Below are positions 27,925 through 37,473 of a stretch of 64,000 bases of DNA, one piece after another. A program made the position numbers and the translations under genes. Each line of letters starts with the position of its first letter. Positions within the stretch are counted from its first letter, which is position 1. The stretch lies in the NCBI RefSeq assembly GCF_003008575.1, contig NZ_CP027667.1, forward strand, positions 2,504,001 through 2,568,000, given 5' to 3'. The notes below the pieces were generated by a model. That model made no database searches. It was not told the DNA's origin and saw only the letters and a program-made list of their open reading frames with translations. Source of the DNA: Melaminivora suipulveris (lineage in GTDB: Bacteria; Pseudomonadota; Gammaproteobacteria; Burkholderiales; Burkholderiaceae_C).

Positions 27925-28632
27925 ATGCGAGGCTTGCTGCGCTGGCTGCTGCTGGTGGTCTGCGCCTTTGTGGCGCTGGAGCTGTTTTTCGTGCTGCGCA
28001 TCGCCGCCATGGCGGTGCTCGCGCCGGAGTCGACCACGTTCCAGCGCTCGCAAGTCTTCAGCCAGTTGGCGTCCGACGCGCCGCCGCGCTGGCGCCAGCA
28101 GTGGGTGCCTTACGAGCAGATCTCCGAGCACCTCAAGCGCGCCGTGGTCGCCGCCGAGGACGACGGCTTCGTGCAGCACGACGGGGTGGAGTGGGGCGCC
28201 GTGGAAAAGGCCTGGGAGCGCAACGCCCGCCTGGCGGCGCGCAACAACGCGCGCGCTCCGGCGCGCATCCGTGGCGGCTCGACCATCACCCAGCAACTGG
28301 CCAAGAACCTGCTGCTGTCGGGCGAGCGCACGCTGCTGCGCAAGGGCCAGGAACTGGTGCTGGCCTTCGCCCTGGAACGCCTGCTGAGCAAGCAGCGCAT
28401 CCTGGAGATTTATTTGAACAACGTCGAGTGGGGCGCGGGCGTTTTCGGCGCCGAGGCCGCCGCGCAGCACTACCATCGCAAGAGCGCGCGGGCCCTGAGC
28501 GCGTCCGAGGCGGCGCGCCTGGCCGTCATGCTGCCGGCGCCGCGGCGCTTCGAGCGGACGCCCGGCTCGCCTTATCTCGCCGCGCGCACCCGCGCGCTGC
28601 TGGCGCGCATGGGCCGCAGCGAGCTGCCGTGA
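27925..28632 (+). CDS. mtgA: Monofunctional biosynthetic peptidoglycan transglycosylase
   Basis: A 235-residue GT51 enzyme that polymerises lipid II without a transpeptidase domain. An N-terminal membrane anchor (LLRWLLLVVCAFVALELFFVL) precedes the catalytic domain with the signature EDDGFVQHDGVEWGAVEKA containing the catalytic Glu. GGSTITQQLAKNLLLSGERT, RKGQELVLAFALERLLSKQRILEIYLNNVEWG and GVFGAEAAAQHYHRKSARAL follow. Length fits MtgA. The ATG at 27925 is chosen since it gives the expected short cytoplasmic N-terminus. Confidence 0.96.
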   Translation: MRGLLRWLLLVVCAFVALELFFVLRIAAMAVLAPESTTFQRSQVFSQLASDAPPRWRQQWVPYEQISEHLKRAVVAAEDDGFVQHDGVEWGAVEKAWERNARLAARNNARAPARIRGGSTITQQLAKNLLLSGERTLLRKGQELVLAFALERLLSKQRILEIYLNNVEWGAGVFGAEAAAQHYHRKSARALSASEAARLAVMLPAPRRFERTPGSPYLAARTRALLARMGRSELP

Positions 28633-28642
28633 GACGTTTTTC

Positions 28643-28693
28643 GGTCAAATCGACCCTCAGTCGGCGTAAACAAAGCGTGTCCAGCTATCAATT
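28643..28693 (-). repeat. Dispersed ATAGCT repeat, copy
   Basis: On the minus strand AATTGATAGCTGGACACGCT, then TTGTTTACGCCGACTGAGGG and TCGATTTGACC. It fills nearly the whole gap between mtgA and ruvC and ends ten bases before the ruvC GTG. Confidence 0.75.
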
Positions 28694-28702
28694 CGTGAGC
28701 AA

Positions 28703-29251
28703 GTGAGAATCCTCGGCATCGATCCCGGCCTGCAGACCACCGGCTTTGGCGTGCTGGACGTGCAGGGCCAGCGCCTGGCCTACGTCGCCAGCGGCACCAT
28801 CCGCACCACCGGCCTGGCGCTGGGCGACCTGCCGGGGCGGCTGAAGGTGCTGTTCGATGGCATCGGCGAGGTCGCGCAGCGCTACCAGCCCGACGCGGCG
28901 GCGGTGGAGATCGTCTTCGTCAACGTCAACCCGCAGTCCACGCTGATGCTGGGCCAGGCGCGCGGCGCGGCCGTGACGGCGCTGGTGCACGCCGGCCTGC
29001 CGGTGGCCGAATACACCGCGCTGCAGATGAAAAAAGCCGTGGTCGGCCACGGCCGCGCTGCCAAGGCGCAGGTGCAGGAGATGGTGCGCCGCCTCTTGAG
29101 CCTCCCCGGTCTGCCCGGAACCGACGCCGCCGACGCCCTGGGCCTGGCCATCACCCATGCCCACGCCGGCGCGGCCATGGCGCGCGTGGCCGAGGTGGCG
29201 CAGCTGCAGCGGCGCCAGCACGCGCTGTACAAGGGCGGGCGCAGCTACTAG
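28703..29251 (+). CDS. ruvC: Crossover junction endodeoxyribonuclease RuvC
   Basis: A 182-residue Holliday-junction resolvase. It starts with GTG and [19 protein letters not shown], giving the first catalytic Asp. [25 protein letters not shown] carries the catalytic Glu, [25 protein letters not shown] the DNA-binding part, and [16 protein letters not shown] the final two Asp residues. All four acidic residues are present. ruvA and ruvB are not in the window. The upstream gap is occupied by a dispersed repeat. Confidence 0.97.
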   Translation: MRILGIDPGLQTTGFGVLDVQGQRLAYVASGTIRTTGLALGDLPGRLKVLFDGIGEVAQRYQPDAAAVEIVFVNVNPQSTLMLGQARGAAVTALVHAGLPVAEYTALQMKKAVVGHGRAAKAQVQEMVRRLLSLPGLPGTDAADALGLAITHAHAGAAMARVAEVAQLQRRQHALYKGGRSY

Positions 29252-29305
29252 GGCCTGCTCAGCGGCTGCCGCGCCGCGCATCCGTCGGCACTGCGCGGCG
29301 GGTCT

Positions 29306-30115
29306 TCAAGGCACATCGTCCAGAAAGTCGGCCACCAGCTGCAGCACCTGCTGCGGCCGCTCGCGATGCGGTACGTGGTGCGTATCTGCCATCAAGTGCA
29401 TCTGCACCGGGCCGCTCACATGCTCGGCGATCAAATTCGGATGCACCGGCGAGCCGTACTCGTCCTCGCTGCCGTGCAGCACCAGGGTCGGGCAACGCAC
29501 CAGGGGCAGCACTTCGCGCAGGCTGAAGTCGGCAAATTGCGGCGACAGCCAGGTGCCGATCCAGGCGTCCAGCACCCAGTCCGTGCGCTGCCCGTGGTAG
29601 CGCTGCAGCCGCGCGCGCTCCTGCGGGTCGGCGAACGCGGTGCGCGCCTGGCGGATGCCTTCCAGCGTGCGCTCCTCGACGAAGGCCTGCGCCGCCTCGG
29701 TGATCAAGGCCTGGCAGGCGCCCTGGTAACGCGCCGCGCAATGCACCGCCATGCCGCCGCCCACGCTGTGGCCGAAGACGACGAAATCCTCGATCGCCAG
29801 GTGCTGGCGCAGCGCGGCAAAAGCTTCGGCGGATTCGCGCGCGACGAAGTCGGCGGGCATGCGGTCGCTGCGCGCGTCCGACTGGCCGAAACCGGCCCGG
29901 TCGTAAGCGATGACGGCGCGGCCGGTGCGCTGCGCGAGCAGTGCCGGAAACTCGCGCCACAGCTCGACGCAGCCCAGCGAGTCGTGCAGCAGCACGATGG
30001 GCGCTGCGGCGGCCGGGGCGGATGAGTGCTGCGCTGGCGGCTGCCAGCGGCGCGCCAGGATGTGGCCGCCCTCCGTGGCGACGCGAAAGTCTTCGGTGGT
30101 GGCGGTGGCGCTCAT
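29306..30115 (-). CDS. Alpha/beta hydrolase
   Basis: A 269-residue alpha/beta hydrolase without a signal peptide. It has the oxyanion region IVLLHDSLGCVELWREFPALLA, the strand AVIAYDRAGFGQSDAR, the nucleophile elbow VVFGHSVGGGMAVHCAARY (GHSVGG), the acidic residue in LVLHGSEDEYGSP, and the histidine region MADTHHVPHRERPQQVLQLV. The substrate cannot be read from sequence; the fold is shared by esterases and many other hydrolases. It starts 13 bases after the mpl stop on the same strand, so the two are probably cotranscribed. Confidence 0.85.
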   Translation of the reverse strand: MSATATTEDFRVATEGGHILARRWQPPAQHSSAPAAAAPIVLLHDSLGCVELWREFPALLAQRTGRAVIAYDRAGFGQSDARSDRMPADFVARESAEAFAALRQHLAIEDFVVFGHSVGGGMAVHCAARYQGACQALITEAAQAFVEERTLEGIRQARTAFADPQERARLQRYHGQRTDWVLDAWIGTWLSPQFADFSLREVLPLVRCPTLVLHGSEDEYGSPVHPNLIAEHVSGPVQMHLMADTHHVPHRERPQQVLQLVADFLDDVP

Positions 30116-30128
30116 ATCGGTCGAATGG

Positions 30129-31544
30129 TCAAGCGCCAGCCGCGCCGCCGGCCGTGGCCAGGCCCTGCAGCAGCCGTACGTGGATGCCGCCGAAGCTACC
30201 GTTGCTCATGCACACGATGTGGTCGCCCGGCCGGGCCTGGGCCAGCACCTGGGCCAGCAGCGTGTCCGGATCGGCGGCGGTGGCGGCTCGCGTGCCCAGC
30301 GGGGCCAGGGCGGTGGCGGCGTCCCAGTCCAGGCCGGCGGTGTGGCAAAAGCTCAGGTCGGCACTTTCCAGAGCCCAGGGCAGTTGCCCGGCCATGGTGC
30401 CCAGCCTCATGGTGTTGCTGCGCGGCTCGAACACCGCCAGGATGCGCGCGCCGGCTGGCAGGCGCTGGCGCAGGCCATCGAGGGTGGTGCGGATGGCGGT
30501 GGGGTGGTGCGCGAAGTCGTCATACACAAAGGCGCCGCCAGCGCTGCCGCGCAGCTCCATGCGCCGGCGCACGTTCTGGAATTGCGCCAGTGCCTGCGCC
30601 GCCTGCCTTGGTGCCACGCCCACATGCTCGGCTGCGGCGATGGCGGCCAACGCGTTGAGCTGGTTGTGCACGCCGCTCAAATTCCAGCGCACGTGGCCCA
30701 CGGGCTCGTCTTGGCCGCGGCGCAGCACGGCGAAGTCGTGCGCCGGGCCGCGGGCTTGAAAATCGCTGTCCGCGCTGCCAAAGCTGGCGACTTCGCTCCA
30801 GCAGCCCTGGTGCAGCACGCGCGCCAGGCTTTCCTCAAGCCCATTGGCCACCACCCGGCCCGAGGGCGGCACGGTGCGCAGCAGGTGGTGGAATTGGCGC
30901 TCGATGGCGGCGAGATCGTCAAAGATGTCGGCGTGGTCGAACTCCAGGTTGTTCAGCACCGCCGTGCGAGGACGGTAGTGCACGAACTTGCTGCGCTTGT
31001 CGAAAAACGCCGTGTCGTACTCGTCGGCCTCGATGACGAACAGCGGGCGGGGCTGCTCGGCCGCTTGTGCGCCCAGACGCGCCGAGACGCCGAAATTGAG
31101 CGGCACGCCACCGACCAGAAAACCTGGCGTGAGGCCCGCGCTCTCCAGGATCCACGCCAGCATCGACGTGGTGGTGGTCTTGCCATGCGTGCCGGCCACG
31201 GCCAGCACGTGCCGGCCGGCCAGCACGTGCTCGGCCAGCCACTGCGGGCCGCTGGTGTAGCGCGCGCCGGCTTCCAGGATGGCCTCCATGAGCGGAAATT
31301 TCGGGCTGCCATCGCTCAGCCGGGCGCGGCTGACGACGTTGCCGATCACGAACATGTCGGGTTTGAGGGCCAGCTGGTCGGCACCGTAGCCCTCGATCAG
31401 CTCGATGCCCAGAGCGCGCAGCTGGTCGCTCATCGGCGGGTAGACCCCCGCGTCGCAGCCGGTCACGCGGTGGCCCGCCTCGCGCGCCAACGCCGCCAGC
31501 CCGCCCATGAAAGTGCCGCAGATGCCCAGGATGTGGATGTGCAT
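30129..31544 (-). CDS. mpl: UDP-MurNAc:L-Ala-gamma-D-Glu-meso-DAP ligase Mpl
   Basis: A 471-residue Mur-ligase-fold enzyme that joins recycled tripeptide to UDP-MurNAc. Mpl-specific sequence HIHILGICGTFMGGLAALARE is at the N-terminus, with GCDAGVYPPMSDQL, the ATP loop [97 protein letters not shown] and FEPRSNTMRLG. The start at 31544 is where homology begins; the 20 residues upstream are not family-like. It links with ampD (45,588) in peptidoglycan recycling. Confidence 0.96.
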   Translation of the reverse strand: MHIHILGICGTFMGGLAALAREAGHRVTGCDAGVYPPMSDQLRALGIELIEGYGADQLALKPDMFVIGNVVSRARLSDGSPKFPLMEAILEAGARYTSGPQWLAEHVLAGRHVLAVAGTHGKTTTTSMLAWILESAGLTPGFLVGGVPLNFGVSARLGAQAAEQPRPLFVIEADEYDTAFFDKRSKFVHYRPRTAVLNNLEFDHADIFDDLAAIERQFHHLLRTVPPSGRVVANGLEESLARVLHQGCWSEVASFGSADSDFQARGPAHDFAVLRRGQDEPVGHVRWNLSGVHNQLNALAAIAAAEHVGVAPRQAAQALAQFQNVRRRMELRGSAGGAFVYDDFAHHPTAIRTTLDGLRQRLPAGARILAVFEPRSNTMRLGTMAGQLPWALESADLSFCHTAGLDWDAATALAPLGTRAATAADPDTLLAQVLAQARPGDHIVCMSNGSFGGIHVRLLQGLATAGGAAGA

Positions 31545-31590
31545 GATGGCGTGCATTCTATGAACGCTGCCCTGGGACGCTGGATTCATG

Positions 31591-31649
31591 GAAAAAACGG
31601 CCATCAGCCGGCGTGTTCGAAGCGTTTGTAGCTATGTTTTTCATAGCTA
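31591..31649 (-). repeat. Dispersed ATAGCT repeat, copy, with a local palindrome
   Basis: On the minus strand the core is CATAGCTACAAACGCTTCG, then AACACGCCGGCTGATGGCC and a run of T. At 31627-31648 the end of the repeat forms a small palindrome, TAGCTATG and CATAGCTA around a T-run. It lies in the 228-base gap between the divergent mpl and the gene at 31,773. Nothing else is seen in that gap. Confidence 0.75.
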
Positions 31650-31772
31650 ATGCGGCCCGGTGCAGGCAATGCCCCTACGCGCGCCGGCTGCTGCGCGGCG
31701 CCGGCGCGCAGTGCGCGGGCCACAATGGCCGCTTTGCTGTCGCCCGCACCGCTGCCATTCTTCCTTCCTCCC

Positions 31773-32381
31773 ATGCCCGCGCCCATCGCCGTCGAGATCG
31801 CCAACGCCGCCGCCCGCCTGGCCGTCGAGGAAGGGCTGGAGTGGGGCGCCGCCAAGCGCCGCGCCATCAAGGACTTGAAGCTGCCGGCACGCACACCGCT
31901 GCCCGACAACGACTTGGTCGAGGACGCCGTGCGGGCCTACATCGGCCTGTTCTGCGCCGACACCCAGCCGGCCGAGCTGCGCGCGCTGCGCGAGTTGGCG
32001 CTCACATGGATGGAGCGGCTGCAGGAGTTCCGCCCGCACCTGGGAGGCGCCGTCTGGCACGGCACGGCCACGCGGCTGTCGGACGTCTGGCTGGCGCTGT
32101 TCTGCGACGACTCAAAATCCGCCGAGATCGCCCTCATCGATCACAACGTGAGCTATGAGCCGCGCACCGTGCCGGGCTTTCGCGGTGAACCGGTGGAGGT
32201 GCTGAGCATCTCCAGCCGCTGCCGGGCGCTGAACGAGGAGATCGGCGTGCACCTGCTGATCCATGATCTGGACGATTTGCGCGGCGCCCTGCGCCCGGAT
32301 GCGCGCGGCCGCACGCCGCGTGGCGACACAGCCGCCGTACGGCGTCTGCTGCAAGCGCCGGACGAGCCGCTGCTGCCCTGA
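31773..32381 (+). CDS. Conserved hypothetical protein next to mpl, 202 aa
   Basis: A 202-residue soluble protein. It begins MPAPIAVEIANAAARLAVEEGLEWGAAKRRAIKDL, contains VWHGTATRLSDVWLALFCDDSKSAEIALIDHNVSYEP and EIGVHLLIHDLDDLRGAL. The W-H-G-T-A-T region with downstream acidic residues recalls nucleotidyltransferase folds, but no clear GS-x9-DxD is seen. Homologues beside mpl in Burkholderiales are, as far as I recall, annotated only as hypothetical or misnamed ligases. It is divergent from mpl and overlaps the next gene (TGATG). Function unknown. Confidence 0.8.
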   Translation: MPAPIAVEIANAAARLAVEEGLEWGAAKRRAIKDLKLPARTPLPDNDLVEDAVRAYIGLFCADTQPAELRALRELALTWMERLQEFRPHLGGAVWHGTATRLSDVWLALFCDDSKSAEIALIDHNVSYEPRTVPGFRGEPVEVLSISSRCRALNEEIGVHLLIHDLDDLRGALRPDARGRTPRGDTAAVRRLLQAPDEPLLP

Positions 32382-32962
32382 TGAATGCGATGAAAGAAGA
32401 TCTAAAAGCCTCTCCCGCCCCTGCCGCTGTGCTGGCGACCGATGCGCGCCGGCGCTGGCTGCTGGTCGGCGCGGGGGCCGTGGCGGGCCTGGCCGGCGCG
32501 GGCCTGGCCGCGTGGCGGCTGAACCTGGCGCCGGCACGGGTGGACGTGGCGGACGACCTGTGGAGCGCCAGCTTCGAAGGCGTGGACGGCAAGCCGCTGC
32601 GCATGGCCGAGCTGCGCGGCCAGCCGCTGTTGCTGAACTTCTGGGCCACCTGGTGTCCGCCCTGCGTGAAGGAGCTGCCGCTGCTCGACCGCTTCCATGT
32701 CCAGCAAAGCGCCAAAGGCTGGCAAGTCTTGGGCCTGGCCATCGACCAGCCGGCCAACGTGGAGAAATTTCTGCAGCGCCTGCCGCTGCAGTTCCCGCTG
32801 GCGCTGGCGGGGCTGGCGGGCTCGGACCTCAGCCGCAGGCTGGGCAACGAACGCGGCGGCCTGCCCTTCACCGTACTTTTTGCGGCAGATGGCAGCATCT
32901 TGAAGCGTAAAATGGGCGAATTGTCCGAACAGGACTTGGCGGATTGGGCTCGGCTGGCGTGA
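32381..32962 (+). CDS. TlpA/ResA-like thioredoxin-fold protein
   Basis: A 193-residue membrane-anchored protein with one N-terminal hydrophobic segment (WLLVGAGAVAGLAGAGLAAW) and a periplasmic thioredoxin domain. The active site is WATWCPPCVKELPLLDRF (WCPPC), and the cis-Pro loop is GGLPFTVLFAADG. The dipeptide and anchor resemble TlpA, ResA and CcmG reductants that keep apocytochrome c or copper-protein cysteines reduced. No cytochrome c genes adjoin it. Its ATG overlaps the previous stop by one base. Confidence 0.88.
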   Translation: MNAMKEDLKASPAPAAVLATDARRRWLLVGAGAVAGLAGAGLAAWRLNLAPARVDVADDLWSASFEGVDGKPLRMAELRGQPLLLNFWATWCPPCVKELPLLDRFHVQQSAKGWQVLGLAIDQPANVEKFLQRLPLQFPLALAGLAGSDLSRRLGNERGGLPFTVLFAADGSILKRKMGELSEQDLADWARLA

Positions 32963-33078
32963 TCCGCTGTCTATTTTCCCTATAAGCGGCCGTTCGCGCG
33001 AAATCGGTGCAATAAACTGCCGATACGTAAAATTAAGGTAAATTCGCGCCCTTTGTCGTTTCAGCCGTTGGAGCCTCC

Positions 33079-33546
33079 ATGGATTTGCGAAAACTCAAGA
33101 CCCTCATCGATCTGGTGTCCGAGTCGAATGTTTCCGAACTCGAAATCACCGAAGCCGAGGGCAAGGTGCGCATCGTCAAGGCCGGCACCACCGTGGTGCA
33201 GCAGGTCGTGGCCGCTGCGCCCATGCAGGCCGTCGCCGCGGCTCCGGTCGCGGCAGCGGCAGCGGCCGCTGCTCCTGCCGCCGGCGCCGAGGCCGCGCCC
33301 GAAGTGCCTGCCGGCCACGTCGTCAAGTCGCCCATGGTCGGCACTTTCTACCGCGCTTCCAGCCCCGGCGCCAAGGCGTTTGTCGAAGTCGGCAGCCAGG
33401 TCAAGGAAGGCGAGACGCTGTGCATCGTCGAGGCCATGAAGATCTTGAACGAGATCGAGGCCGACAAGAGCGGCACCGTCACGCGCATCCTGGGCGAGAA
33501 CGGGCAGGCCGTGGAGTACGGCCAACCTCTGTTCATCATTGAGTAG
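33079..33546 (+). CDS. accB: Acetyl-CoA carboxylase biotin carboxyl carrier protein
   Basis: A 155-residue BCCP. It has an N-terminal [23 protein letters not shown] domain, an Ala/Pro linker (about residues 45-78) and the biotinyl domain with the lysine in [18 protein letters not shown]. The thumb region is [19 protein letters not shown]. The biotinylated lysine carries carbon dioxide between AccC and AccAD in malonyl-CoA synthesis. GGAG precedes the ATG. A repeat of about 150 bases separates it from accC. Confidence 0.97.
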   Translation: MDLRKLKTLIDLVSESNVSELEITEAEGKVRIVKAGTTVVQQVVAAAPMQAVAAAPVAAAAAAAAPAAGAEAAPEVPAGHVVKSPMVGTFYRASSPGAKAFVEVGSQVKEGETLCIVEAMKILNEIEADKSGTVTRILGENGQAVEYGQPLFIIE

Positions 33547-33548
33547 CA

Positions 33549-33700
33549 ACCCCCTGAGCCGCTGCGCGGCTTCCCCCTTCTCTGGCGCGCTGCGCGCTTG
33601 GAAGGGGGACGACGCCGGTGGACTGGCGGAGCCAGATCCACGGCGTCCGCTGGTGGGTTGGGCGCCCCAGTTTTTGCGGTCGCGGGCCATGCGCTGCGTA
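33549..33700 (+). repeat. GC-rich intergenic repeat between accB and accC
   Basis: Contains nested inverted repeats: GCCGC-TGC-GCGGC near 33560, and CCCCCTT pairing with AAGGGGG (33571-33577 and 33600-33606) around a GCGCGCTGCGCGC core. The rest includes GGAGCCAGATCCACGGCGTC. The layout (CCCCCTGAGCCGC, hairpin, GGGGGAC) is of a type I recall between genes in Comamonadaceae, but no second copy occurs in this window. It would form a strong RNA hairpin inside the accBC transcript. Confidence 0.6.
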
Positions 33701-33713
33701 TTGGAAGACTTCT

Positions 33714-35063
<1,350 letters not shown>

Positions 35064-35081
35064 AGGGGAGGTTGTGCGCTC

Positions 35082-35145
35082 GGCGTTGTGCGTTGTGCGC
35101 GAACACCCGCAGGCCCGCCGCGCACAACGCTTGACGCACAACGCC
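35082..35145 (+). repeat. Two-part inverted repeat between accC and prmA
   Basis: GGCGTTGTGCG (35082-35092) pairs with CGCACAACGCC (35135-35145), and inside it TTGTGCGCG (35093-35101) pairs with CGCGCACAA (35119-35127). A 17-base loop and one asymmetric bulge remain. The tandem GTTGTGCG units suggest a duplicated short sequence. No T-tract follows, so it is more likely an RNA-processing or stability element than a terminator. Confidence 0.75.
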
Positions 35146-35167
35146 AACGCCCCATGAAAGACCTGTC

Positions 35168-36061
35168 ATGTTCGAGTTGACCCTGCTGTGCCCCGAGGAG
35201 CGCGTGGACGCGGTGAGCGAGGCCTTCGATGCGCTCGACGCCTTGAGCGTGTCGGTGGAGGACGCCGACGCGCAAACCGAGGCCGAGCAGGCCCTGTTCG
35301 GCGAACCCGGCATGCCGGCGCCGCGCCAGGCCTGGAGCAGCAGCCGCATCACCGCGCTGTTTGCCACCCAGGCGGCGGCGCAGGAGGCTGCCAGCCTGCT
35401 GGCGGCGCAGGACTTTTTTGCCGGCTGCGAGGTCGCCGGCATCGCGTTTGTCGCCGAGCAGGACTGGGTGCGCCTGACGCAGTCGCAGTTCGATCCGGTG
35501 CGGATCACGCCCGAGTTCTGGATCGTGCCCAGCTGGCACGAGCCGCCCGCCGGCGCGGTGCAGACCATTCGGCTGGACCCCGGCATGGCCTTTGGCACCG
35601 GCACGCACCCGACCACGCGCATGTGCCTGCGCTGGATCGCCCAGCGCGGCGCCAGCGGCGGGCAGGCGCTGGGGCGCGTGCTGGACTACGGCTGCGGCTC
35701 GGGCATCCTGGCCATCGGCGCGGCCAAGTTCGGCGGGGAGCCCATCGACGCGGTGGACATCGACCCCGCTGCCGTGCAGGCCACCGGGGACAACGCCCGA
35801 GCCAACGGCGTGCAACTGCACGCCGGCCTGCCCGAGCAGGCGCAGGGGCCGTACCAGACCGTGCTGGCCAACATCCTGGCCACGCCGCTCAAGGTGCTCG
35901 CGCCGCTCTTGTGCGCGCACGTGGCGCCGGGTGGGCATCTGGTGCTGGCCGGCATCCTGGAGCGCCAGGCCGAGGAGTTGCAGCAAGCCTACGCGCCCTG
36001 GCTGCAGCTGTCTGTGGCCGACAGCGAGGACGGCTGGATCCTGATGACGGCGCACCGCTGA
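35168..36061 (+). CDS. prmA: Ribosomal protein L11 methyltransferase
   Basis: A 297-residue SAM-dependent enzyme that trimethylates ribosomal protein L11. The N-terminal substrate-recognition domain (MFELTLLCPEERVDAVSEAFDALDA) precedes the catalytic domain with RLDPGMAFGTGTHPTTRMCLRWI, the SAM loop VLDYGCGSGILAIGAAKFGG, VDIDPAAVQATGDNARANGV, and the NPPY-like VLANILATPLKVLAPLL. Length matches PrmA. It is downstream of accC in the same direction, as in many proteobacteria. Confidence 0.96.
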   Translation: MFELTLLCPEERVDAVSEAFDALDALSVSVEDADAQTEAEQALFGEPGMPAPRQAWSSSRITALFATQAAAQEAASLLAAQDFFAGCEVAGIAFVAEQDWVRLTQSQFDPVRITPEFWIVPSWHEPPAGAVQTIRLDPGMAFGTGTHPTTRMCLRWIAQRGASGGQALGRVLDYGCGSGILAIGAAKFGGEPIDAVDIDPAAVQATGDNARANGVQLHAGLPEQAQGPYQTVLANILATPLKVLAPLLCAHVAPGGHLVLAGILERQAEELQQAYAPWLQLSVADSEDGWILMTAHR

Positions 36062-36108
36062 GCGCGCGCGGCTGGCTTGCGGGCCTGCCCCTCTAAAATC
36101 CCCGGCCG

Positions 36109-37407
36109 ATGAGCCAGACCACGCGCTGCCCGCACTGCGGCACCACCTTCCGCGTGGTGCCCGACCAGTTGCGCATCGGCGGGGGCTGGGTACGCTGCGG
36201 GCAGTGCAAGGAGGTCTTCGACGCCACCGAACAGCTGCATACGCAGGCGCCCCCCGCGCCGCTGCTGCCGGATCTGCTGGCGCAGGAGCCCGAGCCTGCC
36301 GCTGCTGTGCCGATGGCGCAGGCCACGCCGCCGCAGGTTCGTGTGTGGAGCAGTGCCCGAGTTCAGGATGCCATCCGGCCGGCCCCGGTTGAGGCACCGG
36401 CCGTGCCGCCGCCTGCCCTGCCGCCGGATGTGCCGGCTTTCCTGCTGGCTGCCCTCCAGCAGGATGCTGCGGCCGAGCGAGGAGAAGCCATCCGCCCGTC
36501 CAGCGTTGGCGCAGAGGCGGCGCAGATGCACCCGCCCGAGCAAGAGATAGAGGGGCCTCAGCCAACAGCACCGGTCATGGCGCCCGAGCCTGTGGAGCGG
36601 GAGGAGCCTGCGACCGCGTTGCAGGTGTGGGACGGGCCGGTCCTGGAAAGCGCGTCCGTGCCGGCGCTGGAGACAGAACCGACGCCCGGGCCGCTTCCTG
36701 AGCCCGAGCCGGAGCGCGTGCTGGATGAGACCGAGCCGCAGGCGGCTCGGGAGCTGGTACAGGAGCCGTTGCGCGAGCCGGAGCCCGTCGCCGCCTTGCC
36801 TCCTCAGCCCGCCATCGAAGCCGCGCCCGCCGCTCCCGCCACGCCAGCGTTCCAGCCAGCACCCACCAGCACGGCGGCAGACGATATCGAACCCGAGTTC
36901 GTGCGCGCCGCGCGCCGGGGCGCATTCTGGCGCCACCCGGCAGTGCGCGGCCTGTTGACGCTGCTGGCCCTGGCCCTGGCCGGTCTGCTGGCGCTGCAGC
37001 TGGCCCTGCGGCATAGGGATTTGCTGGCGGCGCGCCAGCCGGCCCTGCGCGCCGTATTGCAGCCGCTGTGCCAGCAACTGGGCTGCACGCTGTCGGCCCC
37101 GCGCACGCTGGGGGCGGTGGTCATCGACAGCTCGTCCTTCACCAGCGCGCGCTCCGGCACCGGGCGCTATGAACTGCGCTTCGCGCTGAAGAACACCGCC
37201 GACCACGTCGTGGCCATGCCCATGGTCGAGCTGACCCTGACCGACAGCGACGACCAGCCGCTGCTGCGCCGCGTGCTGGACCCTGGCCGCGAACTGGGCG
37301 CCGGCCCAGAACTCGCAGCGGGCACCACCTGGAGCGCGCGCTCTGCCGTGGAACTGGCGGACGTGCAGCCCGTTGCCGGCTATCGGCTGCTGGCCTTCTA
37401 CCCCTGA
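36109..37407 (+). CDS. Zinc-ribbon and DUF3426 domain membrane protein
   Basis: A 432-residue protein. The N-terminus is an MJ0042-type zinc ribbon, CPHCGTTFRVVPDQLRIGGGWVRCGQC (two CxxC pairs, residues 7-33). A long Pro/Glu/Ala-rich disordered region (about 40-265) follows, then a single membrane helix (LLTLLALALAGLLALQLAL) and a C-terminal DUF3426 domain with QPLCQQLGCTLSAPRTLGAVVIDSSSF. Such proteins commonly lie beside prmA in betaproteobacteria; their function is unknown. The central linker varies in composition and shifts codon use only slightly. Confidence 0.88.
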   Translation: MSQTTRCPHCGTTFRVVPDQLRIGGGWVRCGQCKEVFDATEQLHTQAPPAPLLPDLLAQEPEPAAAVPMAQATPPQVRVWSSARVQDAIRPAPVEAPAVPPPALPPDVPAFLLAALQQDAAAERGEAIRPSSVGAEAAQMHPPEQEIEGPQPTAPVMAPEPVEREEPATALQVWDGPVLESASVPALETEPTPGPLPEPEPERVLDETEPQAARELVQEPLREPEPVAALPPQPAIEAAPAAPATPAFQPAPTSTAADDIEPEFVRAARRGAFWRHPAVRGLLTLLALALAGLLALQLALRHRDLLAARQPALRAVLQPLCQQLGCTLSAPRTLGAVVIDSSSFTSARSGTGRYELRFALKNTADHVVAMPMVELTLTDSDDQPLLRRVLDPGRELGAGPELAAGTTWSARSAVELADVQPVAGYRLLAFYP

Positions 37408-37473
37408 CGCGCCGGCGGAACGGCGCATGCGCCCGCCGGCCCCTTTTTCACAACCTCCACTGATACCACCGAC

